Below, piece after piece: positions 37,801 through 51,074 of a stretch of 64,000 nt of DNA. The position numbers were made by a program, and so were the translations under genes. Origin of the DNA: Trogon surrucura (Eukaryota; Chordata; Aves; Trogoniformes; Trogonidae); NCBI GenBank assembly GCA_020746105.1, contig CM036620.1:43482706-43546705 (forward strand). The letters run 5' to 3'. A model generated the notes under the pieces. That model saw only the letters and a list, made by a program, of their open reading frames with translations, was not told the origin of the DNA and did not search any database. How positions within the stretch are numbered: position 1 is the stretch's first letter; each line of letters starts with the position of its first letter.

Positions 37801-39782
37801 TCTGTAACAGTGTTCCTGGATGAGTTTCATTATCTATTTTTGTTTGGTTTTAATCCTTCCAATCACAGCTGGCAACTATGTGCTCTGTTCAGCAGACGGG
37901 GAGAAAGACCTTGTCATGGTTCCACAGCTTACGATTCCCAGGACTGTGCTAATGCTTTCCTTCTTCATATTGCTGAAAAGGTTATTTATTGCTAATGCTG
38001 ACATGAGCACTAAAGCCAGACTTTACATCTTAGATGAGTATTGCTATTCTTCATGTGGGGTCAGATTCCAAATTATTCCTTTCTCCAGCACCATTTGTAG
38101 ATGCTTACACACACGAAAATGAGTATGGTCAGACATGAAAGAAACACTTGTAAATTTAATGCACTTTTCCTCTTTTCCCATCCCCACAGCACTCAGTGAT
38201 ATCTGATCCATCCTAGAACAGCTACAACGGTGTACGTGGGTGTCCCACTGTATCTACTAATCGCATAGTACATATTTCAAGGGGAAGCATTAATATGAAT
38301 TAGTACAGCTGCCATGGTTTTAATTTATTGAACGTGACATGACTTGGAAGTGCTTCTGCTGAGGAAAGCAGGTAAATACTATGAAGCCTGAAGAGCCCTA
38401 AAGGCACTTAAGATAGTTGCAGATCCTGTCACTACTCCTTTACCTAAGGTAATCCTTGCTACCATGGTACTAGAATACTTTACAGTCTTCAGCTTCACAA
38501 CAATCTGTTGCGGTGCCAGCAACTGCTATGAGGATATAGTTATAGAATTGGAGACGTCAAGTACAAAGTTACTGGGGGCCATTTATGGGGTGTTTATTAA
38601 AAGTTGTATTTTCTCACAGAAAATAAGTTTTTACAAAACACTGTATCTTCATCATCAATGTGTCCTTGTATCTTATTCAGACTAGGTAACATTTGTCCAA
38701 AAGAAAAGGTGTCAGAGCAAGAAAAGCTTTAAACTGTGACATATAAAAAAGTTTAAAGAAACACCAACCTACATAACCTGTTGTTTCAAGAAAATTTTTA
38801 AGAATTAAGGAAAAGTAAACACAAATCTAGAGGCAAATGTTATTTGTACTGTTGAAAGCCTTTTAAGGGGATTAACATTTCATTGGTAATTCCAGGAAGT
38901 CTACAAAACCTAGAATCCAAAATCTGTTTATTATTGCTGGAGAGCATTACCAGACTGAGGCCAATGTAATAACCCAATGTGAGGGGAAAGTTCTAAAAAA
39001 CATGTTAGATGTTCGAACTTGTTCAGTGTCCTGAAGATGGATTAAAAAGCAACTATATGAGAATAATTGTTATATTCCTGTCTTAAAACTTGATGTACAG
39101 ACATGAAACCAAGGTTTCATAGCAGTTCACTTTGGTAGAGGATTTTGCTCAGTGTTTCTTAGAGAAGTTTTTACAGTGCAGTGGGGAACCAGCTGTACAG
39201 AAGACAGAAATTTTCACAATTCTTAAGCAGACACGAACTCCAACACTGCTTAAAGCCTACTGACAGGGAAGTAGCTGAATGAGAAATGATATTGGATGCC
39301 TCTGAGCTGTAAACTTTGGCCTTAAGGTAATTATACTTTCAGTTGCTTAAACATAAACACCTTCGCTATATGTCTTTTTGTTTGATCCCCATCGCAGTGT
39401 TTTCAGATCTGACTATTCAGCATTCTATCTGTACTTGTACCTGCTGCTAGCGCGGTAACTGCTGGATTGCAATGAAACTCTTAAGATACTCCAGTTCAGA
39501 GCCTTGCTAATGCTGACAATTGATTTAGCGTTGTAAGCTACCTCAACAGCGCCGGGCTGGTTTTTGTTCAGAGATTTCAGTAGGGAGTTATTTTAAGAGA
39601 TATATTTCCTTTGTTGGGGTAAAAAAGCACAGTTTGTCTTAATTATCCCTGACGTTTCAAACCTCATACCAGGCGCTTCCTCCAGGGACAGAAACAAACC
39701 AGTCTCCTCCAGAAACCAAGTGTGAAATGAATAAATAGGGCTCTGGTTGCTCTAATGGCATAGTGTGGTTGCTATTTTTACT

Positions 39783-39812
39783 GGGGGGGGGGTGGGGGGG
39801 GGGGGGGTTGGG
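39783..39812 (+). repeat. Long G tract, G-quadruplex candidate
   Basis: The run is ten G, one T, fourteen G, TT and three G. It meets the loose definition of four G runs of at least three with short loops many times over. It lies in AT-rich DNA, so it is a strong local strand asymmetry. Homopolymer length may be affected by sequencing error. Confidence 0.9.
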
Positions 39813-42614
39813 AATACTGTCTAGATTGTTTCTTTTTATCTCTGAGGAAATTCACGGTGTTGATAGGTGAAATATTGTGGACAATTAAGAAAGGAGAAAA
39901 GCTGGTCTAAAAAAGCAATATTTGTTAGGTACTTGGTTGCCTGGTATATTCATTCTGAGAGCTAAGTTTTTCTCAGAGGGAAAAGAAGGAACAGAGCACC
40001 GATGCATCATGAACAGAGGCTGCTGCTCTTTCCATCTGCAGTCTGTTGAAGGTATTAGTATATAGAGGCTTCTCTGCATCGTTTTACACCTTTTCAGTGT
40101 AGCTTTTAATGCAATTTTTGTTTATATTTCATGTATATTTTTAATGAAATATCTGGTTGAGGAACTACTATTGTCACATCCCTGTGCAAAATCTCAAAAT
40201 CTTGCAGAGAATCTGATGAAGCTAAGGGTAATGATTCCAGTGAAGGAGATTATTAAGGAAATAACTTTTTTTTTTTAAATGATAGTAGATCAATAGATTA
40301 ATTTTAGAGCTCTTTTCCTGTGCTGAAGGTAACTAGTAGATTTTGATTGGAAAGATCTTAGGGCTCTTTAATGTGGTTAGGAATTCCTGTGTTTCATGAA
40401 GAGTACTAACAATGAGCCAGGAAACTAAAATTTTTTTTAAAAAAAAAAAAAAGACGCCACTGTATTTTCAACAGGTGATGCTTTGTCGGAAGAAAGTCTG
40501 CATTGCTTCTGCCACTTGCTGTAATTTTTTTTAAATTAAAGCAGTTATAAATTGAAACCTTAACACAAGGGCTTTGCTAACTGGACTTTCAACAGCCCAG
40601 TGAGGAACTAGTTCTGTGGCGTAAAGGACAATCTGGCGTCTTTCTTTTACTCAAAGTCTCAAACTGCTTATGGCATGTGTGTGAAAGCCACGCCTGTTTG
40701 TGTATAACCAGAGAAGTTCTGTGAGTTATTATTGTTCATTAAATCTATTTTATAGCACTTCATGGCCACAAAACAAACTTCAGAGAGTGGCCAGCTGAAG
40801 ATGCAAGTGGTAACTGTGGACTGCTCTTACATAAACACAGTCCTCCAGCACAGAGAGATGAAATGAGTGGCTCCGTCTAGACTTCATGCAATTTATGACA
40901 AAACATCTGCCACGATCTGCCAAAGGAAATTGGTGAGGGCAGAGTGCTACTGTACTTCACAGATCTGTAACTGTTGAAGAAGCTGGGTCCATCCTCTACT
41001 GAAAGCAAACCTTAAGTTAATGCCGACCCAAGAAAATACCAAGTACAGAAGAGACAGATTTCAAGGATTTCAGCACGTCTTCTGCCACGATCCTCACATT
41101 CAGTTAGTTCCTTCTATACCCACAGCTTGCTGCTCTTAGTGCCTAATGAGGGTATCAGATTTGCTGGTGAAGATTTGTGAGAGGAGGTAAGAAAGTGTCA
41201 TGCAGAAAATCCATACCTCACTGTGAATCTAACGCACTTAAATTCACAGAAATGCCCTGAGGGGATCATATGAAAACTTCGTACCCAAACTCGTGCATGC
41301 ACATCTGAATTCTAAACTTATGGGAGTATTCAAGCACTCCTAACCCCAAATAATAGAAAATATTATCAGATGCATCTAGTGTGAAATGAATAAAATGCAA
41401 AACAACTTTGAAAGGTCCTTGCCTGAAGACAGAATTCTAAGAACAGGTATTCATTTGCTATTGGGATACATATGAGCTTAAATTCTCTAAATACCATGTA
41501 TTTTCAGGGTCATTAAAAAAATTGTTATCTTTTTTGCAACATTACCAATAATGTAAAACTAGCAAAAAAAGAGAAGAAGTTTTAAGGACTGTAGTGCCAC
41601 TTCTGTTTAGTGTTTTATATTCAATACCTTACAAGCCTTGTTTTGTAAGTATATAATTGAACAGAGTTTTGTCATTATGTTTGGTCATCAGGATTATTCT
41701 TATCCTGCTAGTATGGAAATCCTGTGGCTTCAGTGAGACTTAGTTGAATACAGCAAAGTTTGTTAAACAGGAGAAGTGAAAATGAATTCGTTGGTCACCA
41801 GCTAGTCTCAATCAGAAACCACCATAAAATTGAGCCCAGCGGTGAATGTTTTAAAATTTTTACTATGACCTCTATAAAAATGTTGTCTGCTAAAGTTAGA
41901 GCACCGTGCTTTACAACTGAGGTGTGCTCATTTGATCACACAAAAGATGTATTATATACCAGCCTATGTTAATATCACAATCTATAAAAGTACTACAAAA
42001 TTATAATGTTACTATGTGCTAAAAGATTACTAAACATTATTACGGAATTTTATATGGTATAGAAGATACTGTTTATCTGCTCAACAATTAAAACTACAAG
42101 GACAAGTACTTTACTTCCATTAACATTGAGATCAATTGAATTTTTTATTTGTTTGTTATTTTGATCTCACCCTTTACAGATAACAGATTATATTAAAGGA
42201 AAACAGAAACTGTATTTCAAATGATAAAATAACACCATAGTGAATTCTGGAGTCTGAAGTGATATGGAATGGAAAGGAAACATTGATCTTAAGCTATATT
42301 AGCTAAATTTGTTAGACCAAAAAATAACCAACTATTTTTATTGTATAGTAAAGCCTAAAACTCTTAGAGAAATTCTCTGGGGAATCTATAGTTTTTTATC
42401 TTCTTGTTTTTGTAATTGACCTGTGGAATCAAACAAACCCGCATGTGTTTGTTATACATTCCAAGGTATTTCAGTTGTGGGTTTTTTTAAGTGTTGTTTA
42501 GGTCTCTCTTTTTTTTTTCCATTTTCAGAAAATCTTTAATGACATGTTATTAATGACTTCACATGATGAAGTTCTTCCTCCTATGGTGTTTCTGCATCAA
42601 CACACTTCTTTATT

Positions 42615-42644
42615 TGCACATGTGCATGCATATGTGCATGTGTA
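42615..42644. repeat. 30-bp alternating purine/pyrimidine tract (Z-DNA candidate)
   Basis: TGCACATGTGCATGCATATG continues as TGCATGTGTA with perfect alternation of pyrimidine and purine. It contains the self-complementary words TGCACATGTGCA, TGCATGCA and GCATATGC. CA/TG and GC steps favour Z-DNA under supercoiling; function is unknown. Confidence 0.8.
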
Positions 42645-43159
42645 ATGCTAAGGAGCATCAGTCTTCAGTTTCCAACAATATTAGGTACTACTGACAGATT
42701 AGCACAATTGTAATTTATATGAGTTCATAATAAAAATTTTAGTAACTTTTGGAATCTGCTTTCACTTTCTCAAGGCTTGAGTCAAAGTCTGTTGAAGTTA
42801 ATGTGGAACATTCTGCTTATTTTAACTGGAATTCAGAAAAGGTCTTAAGTTGATGATTTTTTACAAATTCAGAGCAATAAACAACAATGATAGCATGTGA
42901 TATTCTATAGAAATGTTGATGGAAAACAATGCAAAATTCATTTGAAGTTCTTCAAAAGTTGCACATCTTTATCTTTGGATGGCCATATATACATAAATAT
43001 AAACAATACAGAATTGAAGATATTCCACAGACAGGTCTGTTCAAATGATCATAAAAGCATGGTATCATTTTTTTTATATGAAACACAACGTAAGAATTGT
43101 GTAATACACTGCATGAATGATGCTGACTCTTCTAGAGATATTGAAGGTTTTCAGATTGA

Positions 43160-43177
43160 TTTTTTTTTTTTTTTTTT
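43160..43177 (+). repeat. Poly-T tract (18 T)
   Basis: Uninterrupted T run followed by CAG, which makes a textbook pyrimidine tract plus acceptor on the plus strand, but no exon-like sequence follows. Confidence 0.8.
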
Positions 43178-46100
43178 CAGCAAAATACTTTCTCCTAAGA
43201 GGCAGCAAATACATGATTTTATTGTGGTCACTAAGCCTACACTCTACCTAGGCACTATCTCTGTTAACTCTGTTCTAATCCCTGTTTGATTTTAGGAAAT
43301 ATACCATACCGTGCTTGTTGATTTCTTCCTGATCATTATTTACTAAGCTACAATACACAAAAAGTTACAACTGAAAGGCAGATTAATAATTCATACCTCC
43401 ATTATAAAAATCCGTATATTGTGTTCCAAGCAATGAGCTGCATCTGTTACCTAAAAATAAGAAGACAGGCACAGCATGGTAACAATTTAGAATATGGAGC
43501 ATTGCACGGCAGGAAAGTTCCCATTGAGATGACTTTGGCTTAGATGAAAGTCCTAGCTGTCTACATTCTTTGATTGAACAGTTTCATTTTTTAAAGTAAA
43601 CACTACTGTATATTCTGTGAATATTGTCAGTCTCCAAGAATGTCAATAATTCTTTCCGACAAAGCTAAGCTGACTAGAAGAGGTTAGGCTGAGGGTACTG
43701 CACATATCGTCTTACAAAAATGAAGAGGAATTTCTTCAGGAAACTGTCCGCTTCTGATAGATAAGAAATATTGGCCTAGAGACCAGAGTTGTTTGTAATG
43801 TACTCTGTGCTGAAAAAAGTAATAATTTGTATCAACTTCAGTTGAAAAAAAGAATAATTAATTGACTTTGACATTTGAGCTTACTTTAAAGTCTGAAGCT
43901 ATTACTGACAATACAATCTTAATTCGTTCTTCAGTGTGAATGAAGAGGGATGGTATGCCACATTAATAACTGATGAAATCTGAAGGATTTTTTTTCGTAG
44001 GCAAGTAGAGGCAATTTCACAGCCAGACTACCTTGCATTTAAGAAAAATCTTCATCTGATGATGTTTTATACAGGTCTATGGATTTCATCCTGGGAAAAA
44101 ACAGTGGTGTTTTTAGTTTGTTGATATTGAGGACAAACTTCCCAATAGTTATGCTGGGAAATCACATGCAACTTGGCTTGGACTTTTTCCCCAAAGTGGA
44201 TTTTCAAAAACTAATGTGAAACTTTGAGTACCTTGCCTTTATGATACTGGGTACAATGACATGATAATAACATGTTCTTTCTCAGCATTTGTGTATTCTT
44301 CATTATTTAAGTGCCTGCTACATACTGAGATGATGTAGCATAACAGATGGCTTCTTATAATAATGACAGAAAGCTCCCAGGGGCAGGTATGAGAACAGAG
44401 ATCATTCAGTTAAAAGCTATCGTCCTGCTTGTATCTGCTGTCTGTACCCGAAATCTTCTGTACAGTGGAACTACGTTCACAAGACACACTGAGAAAGTAA
44501 TATTTCAATTTTTTGTTTCTCTCCTAGCCTGAGCTGCAGAGAGACATGTGTTTTTGGGAAATCTCAAATGTAGAAGATTTATTTTCAACTCTGCCTGGCT
44601 AAAGGCAAATAGAATGGAAACTGGATATTCTTCTGCTCAGACAACATTTCTATTACATAAGAAGAAATATATAAAGGAAATCTGCTTCTCCTTTCTTTCT
44701 AGGCCAAAAAAAAAAAGATACCTGGTGGCTACTGAATGTTATATTTTAGAGTGGCTGGATCCCGTGAGGAATGAGGGCTAAAAGTATATTTATGTCGAAC
44801 TCCCCAAGAAAGCTAGACAGAGAAAAGTGGTGTTCTTGGCAACTTCTTGATGATAAGAGCTTACAATGTCACAGGGCTCCTGACCTGGATTCCCAAAACT
44901 ACTGCAGATTTAATGCAGACATCATCTGCAAAATTTCATTCAACTGCTGGGAAAAAAGTAATCCTGGTTTAAAGTGAGCTATAAGATACTACATTTTTAT
45001 TTTCTTGAGGAAAAATTGTGTTGCTTTGAAGTTTTTACTGAAAGGAAGATATTAAATTAAATTATCTTCTAGAGAACTGTACTGATCAGTCATTGCCAGA
45101 TATAATAAACAGGTATCAGTTCAATTCCAATAGTATGATTCATTTATACTGTACTGTTCCTGGTCTTTATAGAGATTTTCTTGCAAAGTCATTTGCTCCT
45201 GATTTATTGTCAAGTAAGCCAAGACAATCCAAAAAATTATCCACTTGGCCAGGATGTGTAAGGGCAATGCACTTTGTGTCAGAGTGACACCGAATGTCTC
45301 AGTTACAAGAAAGATTACACTTTGGACCTGAACCATTTTTCAGGTTACTACTTCAGTAAGGTAAGTTAGCCAAGCCAATTCTATTGATAACTTAAAGGCA
45401 ATAACGGGAAGTCAAGTAGCTCTTTCTGCTTCAGTTATAGTGAACAAATTGTATAGTTCTGCGGGTTTCTTCAGAATACGTTTCTTTTTGCGGTAATGTT
45501 TTGGTCATGGAGGCGTTACGTGATGTTATTTTCCAGTAATTGCTCATGTTTCCTGCAAAAATGCATGAAATTTTACTGCTCACAGTCTGACTGAAGGCTG
45601 TACACTAGTTAAGAGAATAAGTGTTTTCTTTTGCTGGCAATGTAAATGGTGGTTGGAGTTACAGCATCCACATTCACAGTTAGAAAAGCACGGGTTGAAA
45701 AGTAAGGAGAAAGGGCAAATTCTGCTCTGGTTTGTAGAGTGCAAGCCCTGCCCGCCTTCTAATTGAGATATGAGGAAAACTGGCCATGGTAAGGTCAGAG
45801 GAAGGGCATTCCTACAGACTGCCTCAGTTTTTATTCACTGGATTGCCCTGCCTCCAAAGCCCAGACATGTAGGTGGGGCAGAAAGAAAACGATCAAAGCC
45901 AAGATACTGCCAGCTTAGTTTTCTCGTTCCCTTGCAGAGTAGGATCTGCAGAACAATAACAGCACTATTAGCAGACAAACCCCAAATAGTCCCTCTGGAA
46001 CCCTTAGAGTGGTCTCTCCTACAATTAACTCATAAAGCCAGTTCTGGATGGCTTCAGCCAACTTCTTTTCTAACTTGTTCTCTTCAAAAGAGATTAAGCG

Positions 46101-47347
46101 ATTAGTCCTTGTATATTAATCATGTGTGATAAAATTAAATTAAAAATTAGGCTTGAAAGAAAATAATAGCAGAAGGTTCTGAACCTAAATAGAGAAGTCA
46201 CAATTTATTCTGCTTTACCGTAAAAAGAAACTCATTGAAAGCAATACTGTCTCCTCGAAAGACAGAAAGCTTATTTGTATTTCAGTTTGAAAAATATCTT
46301 CAAACAGGATAGCAAAGTTCTGAAAATGTGGGTTTGTTCCGTAACAGGAATATATTTAGAATACACTAAATTCTTTGGTTCTAAGAAAGAAAACTACAGT
46401 CCTACATATTACTGCTCACGTGAGTACTTCTGTGTTTAAAGAAATCTGTAAGTTCCTGGGCTTGCCTAAGCATGTGTTACGTATGTGCACCTCAGGGCTG
46501 TAGCTAGGGGGAAAGAGGTAGTTACTTGTCCCATAAATGACTTTTTTTTGCTTTATAGCAGACTGCATTTTCAGACTTAAAAAAAAATTCCACCAAGAAT
46601 GGTAACTTCATAACCTTTAGCTCTTTTTTTTTGCATTATTTATTATGATGATACTAAAAGAAGATATATTCTTTTGACATCCTAATATATTCTGACATCT
46701 TGTTGAAAATGAGTGCTATTTGGCATGATTCCAAAGATTTTTTAGCCACAAAGTGTTAAATTGGAATACACTTTTTTTTTCAATTGGAAATATCTGTAGT
46801 GGAAAAACCTCAATTCTTCTGTATTTCTCTCCTCTGTGTATGGAATATAGTAAGCAATGTATATTTTTACTCCTAAGTACTTTATTCAGAAGAATGTTAC
46901 CTTCAGGTCATCCTCATGGAAGGTTGTTTGATACCTGTATCTTCCAGCAAACATCTCTGTTTTATTCCTGAGCCATTCCCAGATATCTGTGTGGGAAGAA
47001 GAGGCAGCATTTTTTTGAAAAGTTGATATATGTGATTTTGCAGTCTTTTGCAAGAGTGTTACAAGCTCATTCATAAAATGAAAGAACGAGACATAGCAGT
47101 CCCTTCCTAACATCTTTAGTTTCTTCCTCTACTTGTAGTGTTATGCAGTGTTATGAGGAATGCAGATTCAACACTCTATAAGGCCTCTTAATTCTCTATG
47201 ATTTTTAAATTGAGAACCAAAAGTAAATACTCTCCACACATATCTCTTCAGATATAAACTTGAATGAAACTCTAAAATGATTCTATGGGCAGTGGTGTAT
47301 GACCAATAAACAGATTGAATTAGACTCTGAAGCTACTACTATCCCTT

Positions 47348-47411
47348 TTCCCTTCCCTTCCCTTCCCTTCCCTTCCCTTCCCTTCCCTTCCCTTCCCTTC
47401 CCTTCCCTTCC
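47348..47411 (+). repeat. Pentanucleotide microsatellite (TTCCC)n, about 13 copies
   Basis: Thirteen almost perfect TTCCC units, with imperfect units at each edge. The minus strand is pure purine (GGGAA). The open frame across it (repeating P-F-P-S-L) is an artefact of a 15-base period. Confidence 0.95.
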
Positions 47412-47437
47412 TTTTCCAGAAATCCAAAAGCCACTTT

Positions 47438-47487
47438 ATAATAATAATAATAACAATAACAGCAACAGCAATAATACATAATAATAA
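47438..47487 (+). repeat. Imperfect (AAT)n trinucleotide microsatellite
   Basis: ATAATAATAATAATAACAAT is followed by AACAGCAACAGCAATAAT and further ATA units, 26 bases after the TTCCC array. Interruptions by CAG/CAA units suggest an older array. Confidence 0.9.
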
Positions 47488-50400
47488 CTAGCTTAAAGTA
47501 TTTTGCCCTTGTCTAAAATTAGCATTAGCAAAATATAATTGTGTAAATGCAGCACATTTTAGAACATCCAGATAGACCACAAATGCATTATCACTAAACA
47601 GGAGGCAGGTGGGAGGTATTAAAAAGTAGCTGATGTTCTTTATGTTTATAAATATGATTTATTGTTTTTACTTATATATTCTTCAGCAGCTTACATTTAA
47701 CATCATTGAGGTTTCTGTAGATTAATAAGGTGTAATTCAGAATTGTGGTTAAACAACTTCCTAGTTTTATTATTGTAATTCCAACAGTCAAACTGTTTAA
47801 ATACTGTAACTAGACTGAATATAGCTTTACATTTTCTTTGAAACATATTTATATTTAAAGGTATTCAACAAACTAAGCCAGACATTGTTGCATATGTAGT
47901 AAAAATATTGTATAATATAGTTTTTAATTAAAATATACCAATGTTAAATATTTCTTATTCAATATCTCTCACTGCAAAAGGGCTTAAAATGAAAAAATTC
48001 TGAAGTATTGCTTCATTAAAATGACTGGGACAATGATTAGAGTTTCATAGCACAGAAGGAAACCTAGATGTGTTATTTGCAGCGAATGATTTGTTTGTCT
48101 AATCAAGGACAATTCTATGTTATTGTACACAAACTAAGCATAATTTTCATTCATTTGTCCATTTTCAAAAAAATTACATGCTGATATTTCAACATACGGA
48201 TTACTTGTTAAAGGCCAACTGTCTGTGTTTCCATGGAAATTTTTGTGCAGCTTATCACAGGGCATTCTCAAAATCTGAGCTGGGTTGGTTGGCATTTTCT
48301 CATATGTGACTTCTAACTCACATTGCATTGGTTTTAGGTTTAATTTCAGTATTGTTTTACTGAGACCACTGTACTAACAAAGAGTCTTGATCGTTAAACA
48401 TTATGAATTTTAAACACTTCTACAAACAGGATTTAAACCAAAATGGCAAACTCAGAGTGCATTGGGAATAAACTATTTCTGCTGGTGTTAGCTGCTGCTA
48501 TACATTTTTTTCTTTGCTTTCCATATCCTAAAGGAAAACTACCTCATACATCCTTATTACGTTGTTCCTCTGCCAGTATTGTACACTTCAGTAGGAGGTG
48601 CAGGTGCCCAGTGACACTGAAAATCAGGCAATTAGTGTCTCTGTTATGATACTGAGGCCTGATTAGCCTTTGCCTTGTGAATATCCTCTTTGACCTATGA
48701 GAATTATTTTCATGCGGTTTATTGCTGCTGTTTAATTTCCAGTTTCAGCTGGAGAATTGTTTAGAGAGGCTGTCTTTTTTTTTTTTCCCCAATAGATAAG
48801 CTGATATTTTAAATAAGCCTTACATGTATTATTAACATGAGATCATTTTATAAAGGCAACATGAACCCTGAGAAATACAAAGATATTTTTCTGCTCACTT
48901 GTAGTAAAAAACCCAACTCTTTTAGACTGAAGTGAGGTAGAAACAGTAGCTACCAATAGAAGGTGATGTTGACTCCATAGCACAGGAAGAAGGAAGAGGG
49001 AAAGAGGGAGGAGAAAATGGGGGAGCAGCAGACCTAATTATTTTAGAAAAAAGGACAAGGGGTTCAAGTAGGCAAAGAGACCATGGGCCAGAGACTTTCC
49101 AACAGCTCCTTGTCCAGGCACTTCTTACAGATGAGCATGTTTTTGTCTGTTTAGTATTGTGCAAGCTGCTACAGAGGTTTCTGGCAGAGAAAAGGATGAG
49201 CTCTGGGTGTAGACTCACTAACTTATTTTCTGTTTTTCATAGGGGAGAGAACAGTAATAGAGTTTATGGACTAAAATAGAGTTTATTGACTAAAGCAGTG
49301 ATTTTCTTGTACATCCATATTTCTATACAGCCACTTCCATTCTTAGTGTTTATTGTGGAATGCTGGTACAGATCTCGATGCCTACATACAGCTTTACTAG
49401 CTCATCCCTTCCCTGACGAGTTTTACAGCTTTATCATCACACTAGCAACAACAACAGCGCTTGTTTTCACTGGTATTCTAATTTTTACTTAGAGCTACTT
49501 GAGGAAGAAAATGACACCATTGTTCTAAGACATGGAGCAGCTGCCAGATGGGTAAAAAAAACATGGACTGTGTTCACAGCTTTTCATGCAGTGAGGATTC
49601 AGTCCTGCTTATATCAACACCTTGACTTCACCTGTGTTAGATCGCCCCCTGAGAGCAGTATTTTTATAAGCCCTAAGCACAAGTCTAATTTATACAGTAA
49701 TTCTGCAGGTGAGAAGGGGTTTGCATTGTCATGTGGCTGTGTCTCATCCGTTAAGCAGTATAGCACCTTAGCTGCTGCTGTAGTCCTCTGCTTAGCCTTA
49801 GCTTGCTTCTGCTGAAGTCTGCAGAAACACTCCCATTTCCTTTAGTGAGAGGAGAATCTTGTCAGCATTTTATGAAAACTATATGCTGAGTACACAAGTA
49901 GCCATTAGCTTGCATTTCAAAGTTTGAGTTCTGGTTAAAAAAAAAATTCTAGCACTGCAGCAGAACCCACTAAAATAGTGTTTTCGGCCTGCAGTTTCCA
50001 TAAACAGTGTGTAATTTTTTTCTGGCAACAGATTGAAAGGCAAAATGGGTGACTCTCCAGGAAGTAATTTGAGCCATAGTTATAAAATAAGTATGAGTTA
50101 TTGCAGTTCATATGCAGTTTCTGAATTCAAAAAAGAAAATTAAAATTCCAGAGATATGACATTATATGACAGAAATTAAGAAAGTTCGTACAACTGTGCT
50201 CTTAAATGCCAAAGTCAAATCTGGTGTCTGATCACCACATCTCAGATAACAAAGTTTTCTTGTCTCTAAATTTCTGATGTTTTTAGCAGTAAACAAAGTA
50301 TCTCTCTTAACCTTTGAACTGTTTTTTCGTGTTAATGTGCACTGTCACACTCTAATAGTAGTTTTTATAGCAACTATACCTCAAAATGTGTTACAGTGAC

Positions 50401-51074
50401 AGAGTGGCTTTGTGTTTTTGCATTGTGAATTTCTACTCCTAAATTCAAGATTGCCAGGACCCTGTTGCTTCTGCATACTGAAAACAACACAGATAAACAT
50501 TTGATCAACTACAACCTGTACTTCCCCAGCCTTTCCATAACTTCCATCCTCGTTAAGCTCATCAGCAGAAAAAATCTTATTGAGGACCACCGACTAACAA
50601 CCTTGAGGAAACTGGAGGATGAAAGTCTGTGGTCCTACAAATACACATTCCAAAATGGAATCTATTTTATCTCATTTATTAAAACCTTTTCTAGAAACTA
50701 AACAGATGAACTCTTTCAAACATGAGGTACCACAATAAAACCACATAATCAATAAACAATAGAGACACCCAGTCACATCTGGAAGAACATTTTTCACAAA
50801 GAATACTTTACCTTTGACCTCTCAGTCCAGGGTGTCTCAAGGGAGATCTACAGAGTGAGTTCAAAGGACAAGCCTGGGAACTAAAATTCATGACTCACTG
50901 TACATTAAAAATCATAGACCTCAGTGGAAATATCAGTTCCATAACATGCTATAATTTTTCCCAGTTGAGAGAAAAATCTCTCCGGGTTGCACAAGAGCTG
51001 TCCATCTTATCACTTCTTCCTACCAATCCAACAGTATTTTATTTTTTTATTAGCTCTGCTTAACATGATTCTTA
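47488..51074. other. AT-rich intergenic DNA, gene desert
   Basis: No supported gene. A purine-rich patch lies near 48985-49030 and a T run at 48776-48786. Open frames up to 98 codons carry no recognised motif. Confidence 0.5.

Larger units (their letters stand above)
28373..39782. other. AT-rich intergenic DNA, gene desert
   Basis: Eleven kilobases without a supported gene. A GC-richer island of unknown nature lies at about 28780-29060. A 16-bp imperfect inverted repeat lies at 34344-34402 and a 29-bp local duplication at 34822-34876. A poly-T run lies at 31885-31900. Sequence at about 30420-30960 and 32160-32420 is less repetitive and less AT-skewed than its surroundings, but I recognise no exon or element in it. 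Confidence 0.5.
39813..47347. other. AT-rich intergenic DNA, gene desert
   Basis: No gene or repeat family recognised. A T8/A15 junction lies at 40431-40453, a 30-bp alternating tract at 42615-42644 and a poly-T run at 43160-43177. Open frames such as 42897-43289 plus (130 codons) and 45770-46105 plus (111 codons) have no known motif and no splice-consistent neighbours. Confidence 0.5.

Noticed and set aside
43160..43200. Splice acceptor after an 18-T tract
   Set aside because: The acceptor shape is good but nothing exon-like follows and T runs are common in this desert.
45770..46105. 111-codon open frame as a small gene
   Set aside because: No domain, no splice partners and a composition typical for chance translation.
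47299..47481. Open frame with repeated P-F-P-S-L
   Set aside because: It is the translation of the (TTCCC)n and AAT microsatellites.
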